DNA of 64,000 bases, taken from Leptospira selangorensis (GTDB lineage Bacteria; Spirochaetota; Leptospiria; Leptospirales; Leptospiraceae). Shown in pieces: positions 25,993-36,962 of this stretch. The stretch lies in NCBI RefSeq assembly GCF_004769405.1, contig NZ_RQES01000005.1, forward strand, positions 558,001 to 622,000, written 5' to 3'. Position 1 is the stretch's first letter. Each line of letters starts with the position of its first letter. The position numbers and the translations under genes were made by a program. The notes beneath the pieces were generated by a model. The model was not told the DNA's origin. It saw nothing but the letters and a program-made list of their open reading frames with translations, and ran no database searches.

Positions 25993-26448
25993 ATGGGAAG
26001 GTTAGGCACCATACTGACAGTATTGTCGATTGGTTTCATAACAAATTGTCTGATTTGGGACGCTGTCGGACTTACTGAAACTTACAGAGGAGACGAGGCT
26101 AAAAAGAAACTGATTGGTGCGGCCAAGGTAGGCGATTACCTTATGGCTGATACTATACATAAAGCGGACGGGTATACCGGTGACGAATTGATATCTCGCA
26201 CACTTGTTGATGTGATTATGGCATCTCTTATCAACGAAACGGTGATAAGCCTTAATGAATCTAGATATTATAGAAAGCGAGATGTAAATGAGTGCGCAAA
26301 AATGCTGAGTTATTCAGGTCCGGTATTTGGTTTTGATTCTTATGTGATGTATTCGTTTAATACTACTTGCAGCTTACGTCCTGATAATGAAATTATAGAT
26401 CTTCGTCCAAAAAAAGGTTCGGATAGCGAATCTAAAAAGGATAATTGA
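25993..26448 (+). CDS. Putative lipoprotein, unknown function
   Basis: This 151-aa protein has a hydrophobic N-terminus ending in GFITNC (Cys19), a loose spirochaetal lipobox. The mature protein is mixed helix with two further Cys (near 101 and 124), possibly a disulphide, and a charged tail (KKGSDSESKKDN). It resembles short Leptospira-specific lipoproteins, but I cannot name a family with confidence. GGGAGAAATAA precedes the ATG. It is convergent with the next gene, with only 2 nt between stop codons. Confidence 0.6.
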   Translation: MGRLGTILTVLSIGFITNCLIWDAVGLTETYRGDEAKKKLIGAAKVGDYLMADTIHKADGYTGDELISRTLVDVIMASLINETVISLNESRYYRKRDVNECAKMLSYSGPVFGFDSYVMYSFNTTCSLRPDNEIIDLRPKKGSDSESKKDN

Positions 26449-26450
26449 TA

Positions 26451-27389
26451 TCAATCCTTCCCTAAAAACAATCGTATACCTTTCGCAATCGTCTGCAAGG
26501 TTCTCGCCATCAAACCTTCTAACTTGGTCTGAAGGAATAATTCCATAATCAATTTCCTAAGTGCAAGATCAAAAGGAAGGTTGAAATCGTTCCAATCTAC
26601 TCCGAAACGGAAAGGATAAGTTTCGGATTCCTCTTCTTCTCCAATACCTGTATGCAATAGGGTTCCTTCGAAGTCGGTATGATGTTCATCTATATGTCTG
26701 AATTCTAAAGTTAGGTGAACTTGCTTTTTGAATAAAGGTAAGGGAATAATTTCCAGTCCGGCTAATTCTCCCCAAGTGATCCCGCTCAATGTGAGGTAAC
26801 CTCTGTCTCCACCTTTGAGTGTTCCGGTCCTGACTAGACCTTCTCTGCCTAACCTGCAAGAACCTATTCTACTTCTAAAAAGAATTTCTAATGGAGAACC
26901 TGCATCTAAAACACCGTTCTCTATTTTGATGTCCCGTATCTGGATATTAAATACCGGAGTTAAGGTCTTGTCCTCAATATCTATACTGGAATGGGAAACC
27001 TTCTCCAATTTAAATTGGATCCTTCCTCTTTTAGGGAGATATTCTATCTTCTTCCTGGATTCTACTCTATTCGTATAATCCATATGAAAGGAGCGAACAT
27101 TCACTCCTCTGAATATTAATTTTCCTTTAAATAGATTGGAGAACGAGATCCTGAAATGTACGAAACTTCCTTTTGCATGTACTATATCTGTTCCGAGTTC
27201 CCCCGGAAAGAATATGGTAAAATGTCTGGCCCAGACCCAAAGCCCCGGAAGTATGATGCCTGGGGTCAACCAACGGAATTTGAATAGTCTAAAGGATATT
27301 ATATTTACTAGAACTTGTATGAAAGGCCCGCTGAGCAGAAATTGCAGGCCTATATAGCCGAATAAAAGTAATAGGATCGGAAAAGGCAT
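26451..27389 (-). CDS. Membrane-anchored AsmA-like protein
   Basis: This 312-aa protein has an N-terminal membrane helix (about 3-22), then a beta-rich periplasmic region whose strand pattern (GKLIFRGVNVRSFHMDY, FNIQIRDIKIENGVLD) resembles AsmA/DUF748-type proteins involved in outer-membrane lipid homeostasis. The similarity is by pattern only. The C-terminus is helical. It starts at ATG 27389 with no good Shine-Dalgarno, 21 nt after the TerB-like gene, so it is probably translated from the same message. Confidence 0.5.
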   Translation of the reverse strand: MPFPILLLLFGYIGLQFLLSGPFIQVLVNIISFRLFKFRWLTPGIILPGLWVWARHFTIFFPGELGTDIVHAKGSFVHFRISFSNLFKGKLIFRGVNVRSFHMDYTNRVESRKKIEYLPKRGRIQFKLEKVSHSSIDIEDKTLTPVFNIQIRDIKIENGVLDAGSPLEILFRSRIGSCRLGREGLVRTGTLKGGDRGYLTLSGITWGELAGLEIIPLPLFKKQVHLTLEFRHIDEHHTDFEGTLLHTGIGEEEESETYPFRFGVDWNDFNLPFDLALRKLIMELFLQTKLEGLMARTLQTIAKGIRLFLGKD

Positions 27390-27410
27390 GAGAAGGAGGC
27401 GACTAGAAGT

Positions 27411-27917
27411 TCAGTCTTCGTCGCCGTCCGTATATTTATTATCTATGTTTTTCTTGTCCATGGAAGAAATTTCTAGCTCCTTTGCCAGATCTTCCAAAAA
27501 TTCTTTTTCTCTATCCGTAAATTTGCCGTCGCTAGTTACGATACATACTGCATCTTCGTAGAAGTTCACTGCTAATACAGGATTTCCTTCTGCAAAGTCT
27601 GTGATCATTTTAACAGGAAGAGGGGATTCGAATACTTCGGATAATTCTTCGATGATCTCTCCTTTTTGATCTTGGTGATGATCGAAGATACAATCCTTAT
27701 CGAACATAGCTTTTACCATTTGTCCGACTAGATTCCCTTCTTTCCTATGAAAGACTCCGTCTGCATGACAAGAATAAGACCAAAGACTAACTAAGACCTT
27801 GGCGTAATTCATCTTGAGTTGAAAAATCTCGGTTTCTCTATCCAGACTTTTCTGAAACTTTTCGTAAAACTCATGACCTGGTAGAACTTTGCTAGCCAAG
27901 GATGAAACCCTTTCCAT
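27411..27917 (-). CDS. TerB-like domain protein
   Basis: This protein resembles the TerB/DjlA-N helical domain. It shows SYSCHADGVFHRKEGNLV early on, and the second acidic repeat SDGKFTDREKEFLEDLAKEL near the C-terminus; the Asp residues in both are the metal-site-like positions of the family. The longest frame begins at a TTG at 28049, but GGGAAGG 8 nt before the ATG at 27917 (MERVSSL) makes this the preferred start (168 aa). TerB proteins link to tellurite or envelope stress and membrane complexes; no other ter gene is nearby. It is divergent from metG. Confidence 0.65.
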   Translation of the reverse strand: MERVSSLASKVLPGHEFYEKFQKSLDRETEIFQLKMNYAKVLVSLWSYSCHADGVFHRKEGNLVGQMVKAMFDKDCIFDHHQDQKGEIIEELSEVFESPLPVKMITDFAEGNPVLAVNFYEDAVCIVTSDGKFTDREKEFLEDLAKELEISSMDKKNIDNKYTDGDED

Positions 27918-28033
27918 TTTCAATGCCTTCCCTTTAAGGGTGTTCCCGTTTTTCCGATGTATTTTAACCCAACCTGCGGTTTTGCAATGAAAATCCATGT
28001 TGATTTTGGGGGAATTTTTCTCAACCTGACTAT

Positions 28034-30067
28034 GTGAGTTCCGAAACAAAACGAAAGATCCTCGTTACTTCTGCTTTGCCTTACGCGAATGGTCCTATTC
28101 ATTTAGGCCATGTTTTGGAAGCGATTCAGACTGATGTTTATGTTCGTTATCAAAAATCTTTAGGTAATGAGTGTTATTTTTTCTGTGCGGACGATACGCA
28201 CGGCACGCCCATCATGCTTGCAGCAAGAAAAGAAGGGATCAGCCCGGAAGAATTGATCGACCGTGTTAGAGCAGAACATTACCGGGATCTATCTGGCTTT
28301 TTAGTAGAATACGATAATTATTATACCACTAACTCTGAAGAAAATCGAATCCTTTCCGAAGAAATTTATCTTTCTTTAAAGGGTAAAGGTCATATCGCGG
28401 AAAGAGAGATAGAACAAGCTTATTGTGATACAGATAAGATGTTCCTTCCGGATCGTTTTATTAAAGGGACTTGTCCTAATTGTGGGACCCAAGATCAGTA
28501 TGGAGATAGCTGCGAGAATTGTGGAGCCACTTATTCTCCTAAAGATCTGAAAGATTCTCATTGTTCCTTATGTGGAAATCCACCCGTTAGTCGAAATTCT
28601 AAACATATCTTTTTCAAATTGGGAGATTTCGAAAGTTATCTTTCCAATTGGGTGGAGAAGGGCTCGCATGTTGCGGAAGGTGTTCGCAAAAAATTGAAAG
28701 AATGGTTCGAAGCCGGACTCCAAGATTGGGACATTTCTCGTGACGGACCTTATTTCGGTTTTAAGATACCTGGAGAGGTCGAAAAATATTTCTACGTTTG
28801 GTTGGATGCTCCAATCGGATATATGGCTTCTAGTTTGAATTATTTCAAAGGGGATCGTAAAAAATTCGATTCTTTTTGGAAAGATGAGAAGACAGAGATC
28901 TCTCACTTTATCGGAAAAGATATATTATATTTTCATACTTTATTCTGGCCTGCTACATTAGAAGGAGGAGGATATCGTTCTCCTACTCAAGTCCATGTTC
29001 ACGGTTTTATTACTGTCAATGGTGAAAAGATGTCCAAGTCCAGAGGGACCTTCATCAAGGCGGAAGGCTATCTGAAACATTTGGATCCGGAACATCTTCG
29101 CTTTTATTTGGCGGGAAAACTAGGACCTGGAATGGACGATCTGGATCTTTCTTTCGATGATTATACCGCAAAAGTAAATTCGGATTTAGTGGGTAATTTC
29201 GTAAACCTAGTTTCCAGGGTCGCTACTTCTATATTAGATAAGCTAGATAGAACTTTGGGAAGTCTCGATCCGGAAGGGAAGAAGATCCTGGATGAACTTA
29301 GAAATTCCGAATCTAAGATCAGAGAATGGTATGAGACTCGAAATTATACCAGAGTGATGAAAGAATGTTCCCGCTTGGGCGATATTGCAAACAAGTATGT
29401 GAACGATCTTGCACCTTGGATCCAAATCAAAACGGATGCGGAAGCTGCTCGTAAAACGGTAACTGTTGCTTTGAATGCAGCAAGGATCCTCTCCATTTAT
29501 TTATATCCTGTTCTTCCTAGATCAGGGGAAAAGGTGTATAAAATTTTAGGCTTAAACAAAAAGCCCGAGTTCTCGCATCTTGCTTCCGATCTGGAAAAAA
29601 CAAAAGTATCCGCTTATGAAATGATCACCAAACGTGTAGAGGAAAAATCGATTCAAACCATGTTAGAAGAAAACACTTTGGAAACTAAATCCGCTCAACC
29701 TGCGACTACTGTCGCTGCTGCTCCTAAAACAGAAGGAGTTTTGGAAATTTCTATCGAGGATCTAAGTAAAGTAGATCTGAGAGTAGGTAAAATTATAGAA
29801 GCCGGTCCTGTAGAAGGTGCTGATAAATTGGTCCAAGTAAAATTGGATCTGGGCCCTCTTGGAACTAAGAATGTTTTTGCAGGTATCAAGGCTTCTTATC
29901 AACCTCAGGATCTTCTTGGGTTAACCATTGTTGCGGTTGCTAACTTGAAACCAAGAAAGATGAAGTTCGGAGTTTCAGAAGCTATGCTTTTGGCTTCCGG
30001 AGAAGGTGAGAGCCTCAGCCTTTTTGTGCCTCATAGAGGCGCTAACCCTGGCGATAAATTGAAATAA
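28034..30067 (+). CDS. metG: Methionyl-tRNA synthetase with C-terminal tRNA-binding domain
   Basis: This 677-aa class I synthetase charges tRNA-Met. It has the HIGH-type motif in NGPIHLGH (about 19-26), zinc-binding knuckles (CPNCG, CENCG, CSLCG, about 147-180), KMSKS at 332-336, an anticodon-binding helical domain and a Trbp111-like dimerisation/tRNA-binding domain (about 575-677, LRVGKIIEAGPVEGADKL). The frame starts at GTG 28034; an overlapping ATG two bases earlier runs into a stop at once. It is followed after 30 nt by glnD. Confidence 0.96.
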   Translation: MSSETKRKILVTSALPYANGPIHLGHVLEAIQTDVYVRYQKSLGNECYFFCADDTHGTPIMLAARKEGISPEELIDRVRAEHYRDLSGFLVEYDNYYTTNSEENRILSEEIYLSLKGKGHIAEREIEQAYCDTDKMFLPDRFIKGTCPNCGTQDQYGDSCENCGATYSPKDLKDSHCSLCGNPPVSRNSKHIFFKLGDFESYLSNWVEKGSHVAEGVRKKLKEWFEAGLQDWDISRDGPYFGFKIPGEVEKYFYVWLDAPIGYMASSLNYFKGDRKKFDSFWKDEKTEISHFIGKDILYFHTLFWPATLEGGGYRSPTQVHVHGFITVNGEKMSKSRGTFIKAEGYLKHLDPEHLRFYLAGKLGPGMDDLDLSFDDYTAKVNSDLVGNFVNLVSRVATSILDKLDRTLGSLDPEGKKILDELRNSESKIREWYETRNYTRVMKECSRLGDIANKYVNDLAPWIQIKTDAEAARKTVTVALNAARILSIYLYPVLPRSGEKVYKILGLNKKPEFSHLASDLEKTKVSAYEMITKRVEEKSIQTMLEENTLETKSAQPATTVAAAPKTEGVLEISIEDLSKVDLRVGKIIEAGPVEGADKLVQVKLDLGPLGTKNVFAGIKASYQPQDLLGLTIVAVANLKPRKMKFGVSEAMLLASGEGESLSLFVPHRGANPGDKLK

Positions 30068-30097
30068 ACTCAGTCTAACAGCTAGTAGGAACCGACC

Positions 30098-32731
30098 TTG
30101 CCTTTAGAATTAGACATCTCCTATAGTTTTCAAAGGCTTTTGGAAAAGAGTAGGACGGTCTCAGGCCGTCTGGTTTCTCGCCAGCTCACATTTATCATAG
30201 ATTCTTTTTTAAGGACCAGATTCGAAAAGTCTTCGGGTATCTTAAAAAAAGGGGAAGAAGTAGCGGTAATCGCGTTAGGCGGTTACGGGCGTATGGAAAT
30301 GGCCCCTCATTCGGATGTAGATATATTATATTTGCATAATGGAGTTCCTGATTCCAAACTTTCCGAGATCATTTCTTCCATAAATACGTATCTTTATGAT
30401 TCCGGGAAGGAAGTTGGCCATACCTGTAGAACTATCAAAGAATCGTTTCGTTATCTGGATGATATGTCCAGCTTTCATGCGGTCTTAGACAGTCGATTCC
30501 TAACGGGTTCCAAGGAACTATTCAAAAAATACCAAGAAGAATTTTTAGCAAAACTTCCTCCTAAGTTTGCAACCAGATATAACCAAGCAAAAGAGGATCA
30601 ACTTTCGGAAAGGTTTCTAAGAGAAGGAAGACCTATTCTTCTTTCGGAACCGAATTTAAAAACGGACCTATGCGGTTTGAGAGATATTCAATATTTATAT
30701 TGGACCGAAAAATCCAGAAGTCCTATCCGTTCTCTTGGTGGACTTGCTGTTCTTCCTGTTTTCCAAAGTGGAGAAGTTCAAGCCTTGGAAGAAGCTTATG
30801 ATTTTCTGATCCGAGTCAGAACTGCGCTTCATATTCTTACCGGAAGAAAACATGATCGTTTGGATCTGAATCTTCAACCGGAAGTGGCAGAGTATCTAGG
30901 TTTCGGTAAAAAAGAAGATATGCAAACCATAGAGAAGTTTATGAACACTCTCTATAGCCATCAGAAGAATATATTTTTTATCGTTCGCGTTTATTTGGAT
31001 TCTTTATTGGCGGCTCAGAAAAAAGGAGAAGCCCAAAACTTCGACTATGAGGGTATTCGATTCTTAAAAATAGGAAATACGATCTTTCCTCCAAGCGAAG
31101 GAAATCTTTTTGCGGACCCTCATACTTTATACAAAGATATTTTACTTACTTTCAGAATGATCCAGGAAACAGGTTTCGAAGTTTCCGGCGGATTATTGAG
31201 CGAGATCAGATTCGCTTCTCATTTTTTGGATGATGACTTCAGATATTCTGCGGAAGTAAACGGCGGTTTTATCAGCATTCTTCAGAACAAAAAAGACAGA
31301 GGAAAAATATTAAAATTAATGCATGAATGTCAGGTGCTTGGAGAACTTCTGCCTGAGTTTGGTGCATGTACGAATTTTCCTTTGTTCAGTTATCATCATG
31401 AGTTCACTGTAGATGAGCATACTCTTCTAATCCTTCATGAATTGGATCGTTTAGATAAAGGAGAGTTCGAAGACAGAGAAATCTTAGAAGTTTACGGTGA
31501 ATGTGAAAAGACAGAAATTTTGGCTTTGGCAATTCTTCTTCATGATGCCGGAAAAGTAAAAGAAGGAGATCATTCAGAATACGGAGCAGAACTTGCGGTT
31601 TCTGTTGGATCTCGTTTGGGCTTATCGGAAGAAGATACGGATCTATTTCGTTTTCTCGTTGAGAAACATATCCTGATGTCGGAACTTTCTTCTAAAAGGG
31701 ATATTTCCGATAAATTATTAATACGTAATTTTGCGAGAACTGTTTCCAATCCGGATAGACTTAAACTTTTATATATTCTTACTATCATTGATACTAAATC
31801 AGTGGGCACGAATGTTCTTACGAATTGGAAAAAAGCAATCTTAAACGTACTTTATAAAAATTCAATAGACTTCTTTAAGGATAAAAGAACCGATTCGGAA
31901 GATCCTCATGGGGAAGAGGAAAGAGTTGCTCTTGCTAAGGACTTAGTTGCTTATCTTACAGAAAAAGAAGGACAGGATCCTAAAATTTCTAAAACGATCG
32001 CTTCTTTTGCATATTCAGTGATCCCTGAAAGTTTTTTAAAAACAGTTTCGAACCGGAAAATATTAAAATATTTTAAATCAATTACTTCTTTAAGCCAGGA
32101 TGAAAATTCCGTCTTACTCTTGGATTCAGAACAAGATCCCGCTTTCGTAACAGTAGAAGTAGTAAGTCGTAATATTCCTGAGATCTTATTAGATTTATGT
32201 TGTTCTGTTTCTTCCGAGGGTTTGAGTTTAGTTGGGATGCAAAGTTATACTTTCGAAGAATTCCAGATCCATATTCTTCAAATAACGGATTCCCAGGGTA
32301 GTGGGAATATTTCTTCTGAAAAACTTTCCAGGATGGAAGGTAAACTTAGATTGATGGCTTCCGGAGAATTGCAAAGAGACAGTATCGCTTTCGAGAGAAC
32401 TGAATGGAATCCACGTAAGACGATACCGGAAAGTATAATCAATCGTTCTGTTCGCTTTTCTAACGAAGATATTACAGATACTACCATCATGGAAGTCCGT
32501 ATGCCTGATATGGTCGGTTTAGTGTATAGGATCTTAAGAAAAGTATTTGATTTTGGTTTAAAAGTTTCTCATTTAAGGGTCTCTACTTCTGCAGATTATG
32601 CTTATGACTCATTCTATCTCCAGACTAAGGACGGGGAACAGGTCAAAGATGCAGAATTGTTAAAATCCCTGGAAGATAAGATCTTGAGAATCCAGCCAGT
32701 GGAAAGGATGACAGGGGAACTCGTTTTTTAA
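30098..32731 (+). CDS. glnD: [Protein-PII] uridylyltransferase/uridylyl-removing enzyme (GlnD-like)
   Basis: This 877-aa GlnD-type sensor of glutamine uridylylates and de-uridylylates PII. It has a nucleotidyltransferase domain with [19 protein letters not shown] (about 61-79), a helical GlnD domain, an HD phosphohydrolase domain ([12 protein letters not shown] and [17 protein letters not shown] near 480) and two C-terminal ACT domains (about 685-760 and 798-870). The start is a TTG with AGGA 7 nt upstream, and no ATG is suitably placed. glnB/amtB are not in the window. The GH13 gene starts 2 nt after the stop. Confidence 0.9.
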   Translation: MPLELDISYSFQRLLEKSRTVSGRLVSRQLTFIIDSFLRTRFEKSSGILKKGEEVAVIALGGYGRMEMAPHSDVDILYLHNGVPDSKLSEIISSINTYLYDSGKEVGHTCRTIKESFRYLDDMSSFHAVLDSRFLTGSKELFKKYQEEFLAKLPPKFATRYNQAKEDQLSERFLREGRPILLSEPNLKTDLCGLRDIQYLYWTEKSRSPIRSLGGLAVLPVFQSGEVQALEEAYDFLIRVRTALHILTGRKHDRLDLNLQPEVAEYLGFGKKEDMQTIEKFMNTLYSHQKNIFFIVRVYLDSLLAAQKKGEAQNFDYEGIRFLKIGNTIFPPSEGNLFADPHTLYKDILLTFRMIQETGFEVSGGLLSEIRFASHFLDDDFRYSAEVNGGFISILQNKKDRGKILKLMHECQVLGELLPEFGACTNFPLFSYHHEFTVDEHTLLILHELDRLDKGEFEDREILEVYGECEKTEILALAILLHDAGKVKEGDHSEYGAELAVSVGSRLGLSEEDTDLFRFLVEKHILMSELSSKRDISDKLLIRNFARTVSNPDRLKLLYILTIIDTKSVGTNVLTNWKKAILNVLYKNSIDFFKDKRTDSEDPHGEEERVALAKDLVAYLTEKEGQDPKISKTIASFAYSVIPESFLKTVSNRKILKYFKSITSLSQDENSVLLLDSEQDPAFVTVEVVSRNIPEILLDLCCSVSSEGLSLVGMQSYTFEEFQIHILQITDSQGSGNISSEKLSRMEGKLRLMASGELQRDSIAFERTEWNPRKTIPESIINRSVRFSNEDITDTTIMEVRMPDMVGLVYRILRKVFDFGLKVSHLRVSTSADYAYDSFYLQTKDGEQVKDAELLKSLEDKILRIQPVERMTGELVF

Positions 32732-32733
32732 AA

Positions 32734-34467
32734 ATGGTTCCCAGTATGGATTCGGGTAGTCGTTCCACAGTTACTTCTAAAAGAAAAAAAGAAGCCGCTA
32801 CATCTGTCAGGCAGATCAAAAAGCCTAGTCATCCTCGCCGCAGCAAAAAGATAGATGCGGACTGGTGGAAGAACGCGGTAGTTTATCAAATCTATCCTAG
32901 AAGTTTTAAAGATACCAATGGGGACGGGATCGGCGACCTAGAAGGTATCATCCAAAAACTGGATTATCTAAACGACGGAACTCCGAACTCTCTAGGCATT
33001 GATGCCATCTGGCTTTCTCCTATTTATCCATCTCCTATGTATGATTTCGGATACGATATTTCGGATTACGAAAGTATCGATCCTGTATTCGGGAATTTGG
33101 AAACATTCAAACGTTTATTAAAAGAAGCTCATAAACGTAAGATCAGGATCATCATGGACCTGGTTGCAAATCATACTTCTCATCAACATCCTTGGTTTTT
33201 AGAATCTAAATCTTCCAAAGACAATCCTAAGAGAGATTGGTACATTTGGAGAGATCCAGTCGGCGGAAAACCTCCAAATAATTGGATGGGAACTTTCGGT
33301 GGAAGAGCTTGGACCTTAGATAAGACTACAGATCAGTATTATTATCATTCTTTCTTAGCGGAACAGCCCGACTTAAACTGGAGAAATCCAGAAGTTAAAA
33401 AAGCGATCTTCTCCATGGTCAAAAATTGGCTAGATCTAGGAGTCGATGGTTTCCGTTTAGATGTCGTGAATCTATTCGTTAAGGATTCAGAGTTAAGAAG
33501 TAACCCTCGTAAGAGATGGATCGCTAGACCTTTCGATCAACAAAATCATATTTATGATCGTGATCGTCCTGAGATGCATGATATCTTAAAAGATCTCAGA
33601 AAACTTTTGGATTCTTACGGAGACAGAATGTCCGTAGGTGAAGTGATGATGGAGCCTCCCGGCACTAGCGCACTTCCTGCTTCTTATTATGGCGCTAAAG
33701 GTGACGAGCTTCATTTAGCATTCAACTTTGCTTTCTTTTATACTCCTTGGAAGGCCGAAAAATTCAGGGATGTGATCAAAGAATGGGAGAAGTATCTCCG
33801 GGATAAGGGCTGGCCGAATTATACATTAAGTAATCATGATTTCCGCAGGCATATCACCAGATATTCGAAGGGAAGAGAGACAACGGCTAGAGCAAAGATA
33901 GCAGCTCTAATGCTTTTAACCCTAAGAGGAACTCCGTTCTTATATTACGGAGAAGAGCTTGGGATGATGGACGAAAGAGTCCCTAAAAATCGCATCCAAG
34001 ATCCTGTCGGAATTAGATATTGGCCTGTGTATCCAAGCCGCGACAATTGTAGACTTCCTATGTGTTGGTCCGGAGATGTGAACGGCGGATTCAGCAAGGG
34101 AGAACCTTGGCTTCCTGTTTTTTCCAGATACGAATCCGTAAACGTGGAAACTCAATCCAGATCTATCGAAAGTTTATTAAATTTTTATAAAAAGCTAATA
34201 TGGCTTAGAAAAGGGAATGAGATCCTGAAAAAGGGAACTCTTGCCTTGGATTACGATTCTCCTCCTGGAGTTCTGCAATACACCAGAGAGTTTGAAAAGA
34301 AAAAATGTCTGATCATTTTGAACTTTGAGAATGAATCCAAAAAGATCGTAGCAAACGCGAACCGTACCGCTCAGATACTTATCTCCACTCATAGAAAACC
34401 TGAGAAGATGGAAATCCCGGTGGTATTCGAGATCGCACCTTATGAAGGTTTGGTTTTAGAATATTAA
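32734..34467 (+). CDS. GH13 alpha-glucosidase (oligo-1,6-glucosidase-like)
   Basis: This 577-aa cytoplasmic glycoside hydrolase of family 13 has an N-terminal Lys/Arg-rich tail of 45 residues, unusual for the family. The barrel then follows with YQIYPRSFKDTNGDGIGDL, MDLVANHTS, GFRLDVVN (nucleophile D243), VGEVMM (acid/base E303) and SNHDF (D369). EQPDLNWRNPEV fits alpha-1,4/1,6-glucosidases of small malto-oligosaccharides rather than amylases. Trehalose synthase is a less likely alternative because the usual extra motifs are absent. It lies 2 nt after glnD, so probably co-transcribed. Confidence 0.88.
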   Translation: MVPSMDSGSRSTVTSKRKKEAATSVRQIKKPSHPRRSKKIDADWWKNAVVYQIYPRSFKDTNGDGIGDLEGIIQKLDYLNDGTPNSLGIDAIWLSPIYPSPMYDFGYDISDYESIDPVFGNLETFKRLLKEAHKRKIRIIMDLVANHTSHQHPWFLESKSSKDNPKRDWYIWRDPVGGKPPNNWMGTFGGRAWTLDKTTDQYYYHSFLAEQPDLNWRNPEVKKAIFSMVKNWLDLGVDGFRLDVVNLFVKDSELRSNPRKRWIARPFDQQNHIYDRDRPEMHDILKDLRKLLDSYGDRMSVGEVMMEPPGTSALPASYYGAKGDELHLAFNFAFFYTPWKAEKFRDVIKEWEKYLRDKGWPNYTLSNHDFRRHITRYSKGRETTARAKIAALMLLTLRGTPFLYYGEELGMMDERVPKNRIQDPVGIRYWPVYPSRDNCRLPMCWSGDVNGGFSKGEPWLPVFSRYESVNVETQSRSIESLLNFYKKLIWLRKGNEILKKGTLALDYDSPPGVLQYTREFEKKKCLIILNFENESKKIVANANRTAQILISTHRKPEKMEIPVVFEIAPYEGLVLEY

Positions 34468-34626
34468 GAAAAACCTGTTTTTCTAGTTCTATAACCTTTG
34501 CTATACTTTTTCTTCCAAACAAACGATGTTCGATGTATAGTATCCCGAATTAAAAAGTTCTGGCAGTCGAGTTGTATTCGCTTATGATAGTGGTATTCAG
34601 GTCGCCGTTCTTTAAAAGGAAATATT

Positions 34627-36354
34627 ATGAATCATCCATTACGTTTAGCCGAGAACCCGGGTTTATCTTCTTACGACTTAACCGGTTACAAAGGAAATAG
34701 AGGTAAAAATTTTTATGATGAGGATAAGATCCTCCAAAGAGTAGTAGAAAGATACTCTTCAGATTACAAACCGGATCATAAAAAGGCGATGGTCGATCAT
34801 CTCAAAGGTTATGGAGAATTGGTCGGTGGCACCTTAGACGAACTCACAGAAGCAAGTCATAAAGAGGGCAAATACGGAGAAGTAGTCAAATACGATCGTA
34901 CAGGAAATCGTATAGATCAGATTGTTTATTCCCACGAACAAAAACTCTCCAGAAAGATCTCCTACGATTACGGAATTGTTAATTTAGATTTTCATGATGA
35001 ATGGAGATTTCCTTTTACAGATCTTCATAGACAAGCTCTAACTTATCTTGCCAACCAAAATGGAGAAGGTGGAGTGACCTGTCCGTTAGCGATGACTGAA
35101 GGTATGATACGAGTTCTTCAGGGTATAGGAACGGAAGAACAGAAAAAGAAGTATCTTCCTCTAGTTGCAGGAAAGGGTTCCTTCTCTCATTTTATGGCGG
35201 GACAATATGTGACCGAAAGAGTAGGAGGGAGCAATGTAGGTGCCAACCGCACAATTGCACGCAAGGGCGAGAACGGAAAATGGATCTTAAACGGAGAAAA
35301 ATGGTTCTGCTCCAATCCGGGAGATCTTTGGGTTACTACAGCTAAGATAGAAGATACCGAAACAGTAGGTTTGTTCTTGGTTCCTAGGATCAAGGACGAT
35401 GGAGAATTAAACGGCCATCATATATTAAGAAAAAAAGATATTATAGGTTCTAAAGGAAAACTCACAGTAGAGATTGTATACGAGGATTTGGAAGCCGAGG
35501 CTTTAGGAAGACCAGCTCATGGAATTGCAAACCTCATTCGTTATGTGATCAGAACGTCTCGCGTTCATGTGGGTCTTGCCGCTTCCGGAATGTCCCGAAG
35601 AGCATTTATGGAAGCAAGAGAATATTCCAGATATAGAACAGCTTACGGGAAGAAGATCCAAGATTTTTCTGCGTATTCCAGAGAACTTGCAGAAATGAGA
35701 ATTTTGTATGCCGGTTTGGTTATGCCGATCTTCCGTGGGATTGATTGGACTCAAAAAGGAATTTTAGCGGAACAGATCTCCACTCCTTTGATGAAATACA
35801 GATCTTCTTCGCTTTCTTCTCAGATTACTCATAGAGCGATTATGGCCTTGGGTGGTTCAGGGATTATCGGTGATTATACTTGTTTGCCAAGACTTCATAA
35901 TGATTGTATTATCAACGAGACCTGGGAAGGAACTCATTTGATTATCACAGATCACGCGCTTGGAGCAATGAATCGTGCTAAGATCAGAGATTCTTTCGTT
36001 TCAGAATTAAAGAAAAATTTTGATTCTGCTAAAAAATACCCAGAGTTAAAGGCAGCTGCAGAATTTGGAGAAAATCTTCTATTAGATTGGAATAAGAGTA
36101 TTGAAGAAAAACCTAGAGAATGGAAGGAAACATTTAGAGTGGATCTTTCTGATCAGGCTTATGGAGCTTTGGTTCTTTCTGAGTTTTTAGAGCAGGCAGT
36201 TTTTGATAGAACATCCGGTTCTAAAAAATCTAAATTCGATTCTTTTGCGAAAGGTTTTGGTGCTTTCTTGTTTAGAACATTGCCTAAAACTTTTGGAGAT
36301 TATGAATCTTTCCGTTTGGATCAGGAAGAAGTAGACGAGATCGTAAATTGGTAA
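34627..36354 (+). CDS. Acyl-CoA dehydrogenase, long C-terminal form
   Basis: This 575-aa flavoenzyme belongs to the acyl-CoA dehydrogenase superfamily with an extra N-terminal domain (about 1-140) and a C-terminal helical extension (about 455-575), as in FadE5-type mycobacterial/spirochaetal enzymes. Motifs include [13 protein letters not shown], the [11 protein letters not shown] loop, [11 protein letters not shown], and the final INETWEGTH segment with the Glu at the usual catalytic place. It catalyses the first step of fatty acyl-CoA beta-oxidation. AAAGGAAA precedes the ATG. It differs clearly from the enzyme at 17543, so the two probably serve different chain lengths. Confidence 0.86.
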   Translation: MNHPLRLAENPGLSSYDLTGYKGNRGKNFYDEDKILQRVVERYSSDYKPDHKKAMVDHLKGYGELVGGTLDELTEASHKEGKYGEVVKYDRTGNRIDQIVYSHEQKLSRKISYDYGIVNLDFHDEWRFPFTDLHRQALTYLANQNGEGGVTCPLAMTEGMIRVLQGIGTEEQKKKYLPLVAGKGSFSHFMAGQYVTERVGGSNVGANRTIARKGENGKWILNGEKWFCSNPGDLWVTTAKIEDTETVGLFLVPRIKDDGELNGHHILRKKDIIGSKGKLTVEIVYEDLEAEALGRPAHGIANLIRYVIRTSRVHVGLAASGMSRRAFMEAREYSRYRTAYGKKIQDFSAYSRELAEMRILYAGLVMPIFRGIDWTQKGILAEQISTPLMKYRSSSLSSQITHRAIMALGGSGIIGDYTCLPRLHNDCIINETWEGTHLIITDHALGAMNRAKIRDSFVSELKKNFDSAKKYPELKAAAEFGENLLLDWNKSIEEKPREWKETFRVDLSDQAYGALVLSEFLEQAVFDRTSGSKKSKFDSFAKGFGAFLFRTLPKTFGDYESFRLDQEEVDEIVNW

Positions 36355-36509
36355 TCGCGACAGCGATATGTAGGACGCGGAGCGGTCACGGCCGATAAGG
36401 ATTATATTCAGGATATTGAATATGTTTTGCCGGGACCGGAGCGTAAGCGTAGTCCGGAGTAGCGCGGTCCGAGCGAAGCGAAAGAGTCGCCCAGATCGCG
36501 CGTAAGAAG
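36355..36509. repeat. GC-rich palindromic intergenic segment
   Basis: This 155-nt gap between convergent genes is markedly richer in GC than its flanks and contains repeated GCG/CGG blocks (GGAGCGTAAGCGTAGTCC, GCGCGGTCCGAGCGAAGCG). At 36404-36423 ATATTCA and TGAATAT form a perfect dyad around 6 nt. It looks like one of the small interspersed repeats of leptospiral genomes. No coding potential seen. Confidence 0.45.
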
Positions 36510-36827
36510 TTAAGCCAGTTTAGGGGCAAAAACTTTCTCCATTTGTGCCTGTGGAATTGCTCCCACCACCTTTTCAGCGATTTCTCCACCTTTGAATAAC
36601 ATCAGAGTCGGAATGGACTGAACTCCGTATTGTTGAGCCAATTCAGGTTTTTCGTCTATATTGACTTTTACTACGGTGACTTGCCCTGGGTGAGCTTGTG
36701 CAAATTTCTCCAGCTCAGGGGCTACCATTTTACAAGGACCGCACCATTCGGCCCAGAAATCTACTAGGATGGGTTTATCATGTGTTTTGAGAAGTTCGTT
36801 GAATGAACCAGGCATTGTGTTTTCCAT
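36510..36827 (-). CDS. trxA: Thioredoxin
   Basis: This 105-aa thioredoxin fold has the active site WCGPC (Cys29/Cys32), preceded by VDFWAE, and the cis-proline loop SIPTLMLF. It is a cytoplasmic disulphide reductant for ribonucleotide reductase, peroxiredoxins and others. Length is standard. A second in-frame ATG (MPGSF) lies 4 codons in. It is followed by GC-rich repeats and convergent with the acyl-CoA dehydrogenase at 34627. Confidence 0.95.
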   Translation of the reverse strand: MENTMPGSFNELLKTHDKPILVDFWAEWCGPCKMVAPELEKFAQAHPGQVTVVKVNIDEKPELAQQYGVQSIPTLMLFKGGEIAEKVVGAIPQAQMEKVFAPKLA

Positions 36828-36900
36828 ACGAAGATTAGACTCATTCTAAATCGGATGGGAAGCCGTTTTTGGAAGTTTGTAGAATTTTTCGAAAAACTTT

Positions 36901-36960
36901 ATAGTCCGCACGCAGCGCGGGCTTCAGGGGCAACATGACTATAGTCCGTGCGCAGCGTGA
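36901..36960. repeat. Two 20-bp direct repeats, period 40
   Basis: ATAGTCCGCACGCAGCGCGG (36901-36920) and ATAGTCCGTGCGCAGCGTGA (36941-36960) are near-identical units exactly 40 nt apart between the epimerase and trxA genes. A third partial copy (ATAGTCCGCAGTGCGG) lies at 49103-49118. Confidence 0.55.
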
Positions 36961-36962
36961 GA

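Noticed and set aside
27918..28049. TTG-started extension of the TerB-like gene overlapping the metG start
   Set aside because: It would overlap metG on the opposite strand and lacks a ribosome binding site; GGGAAGG sits before ATG 27917.
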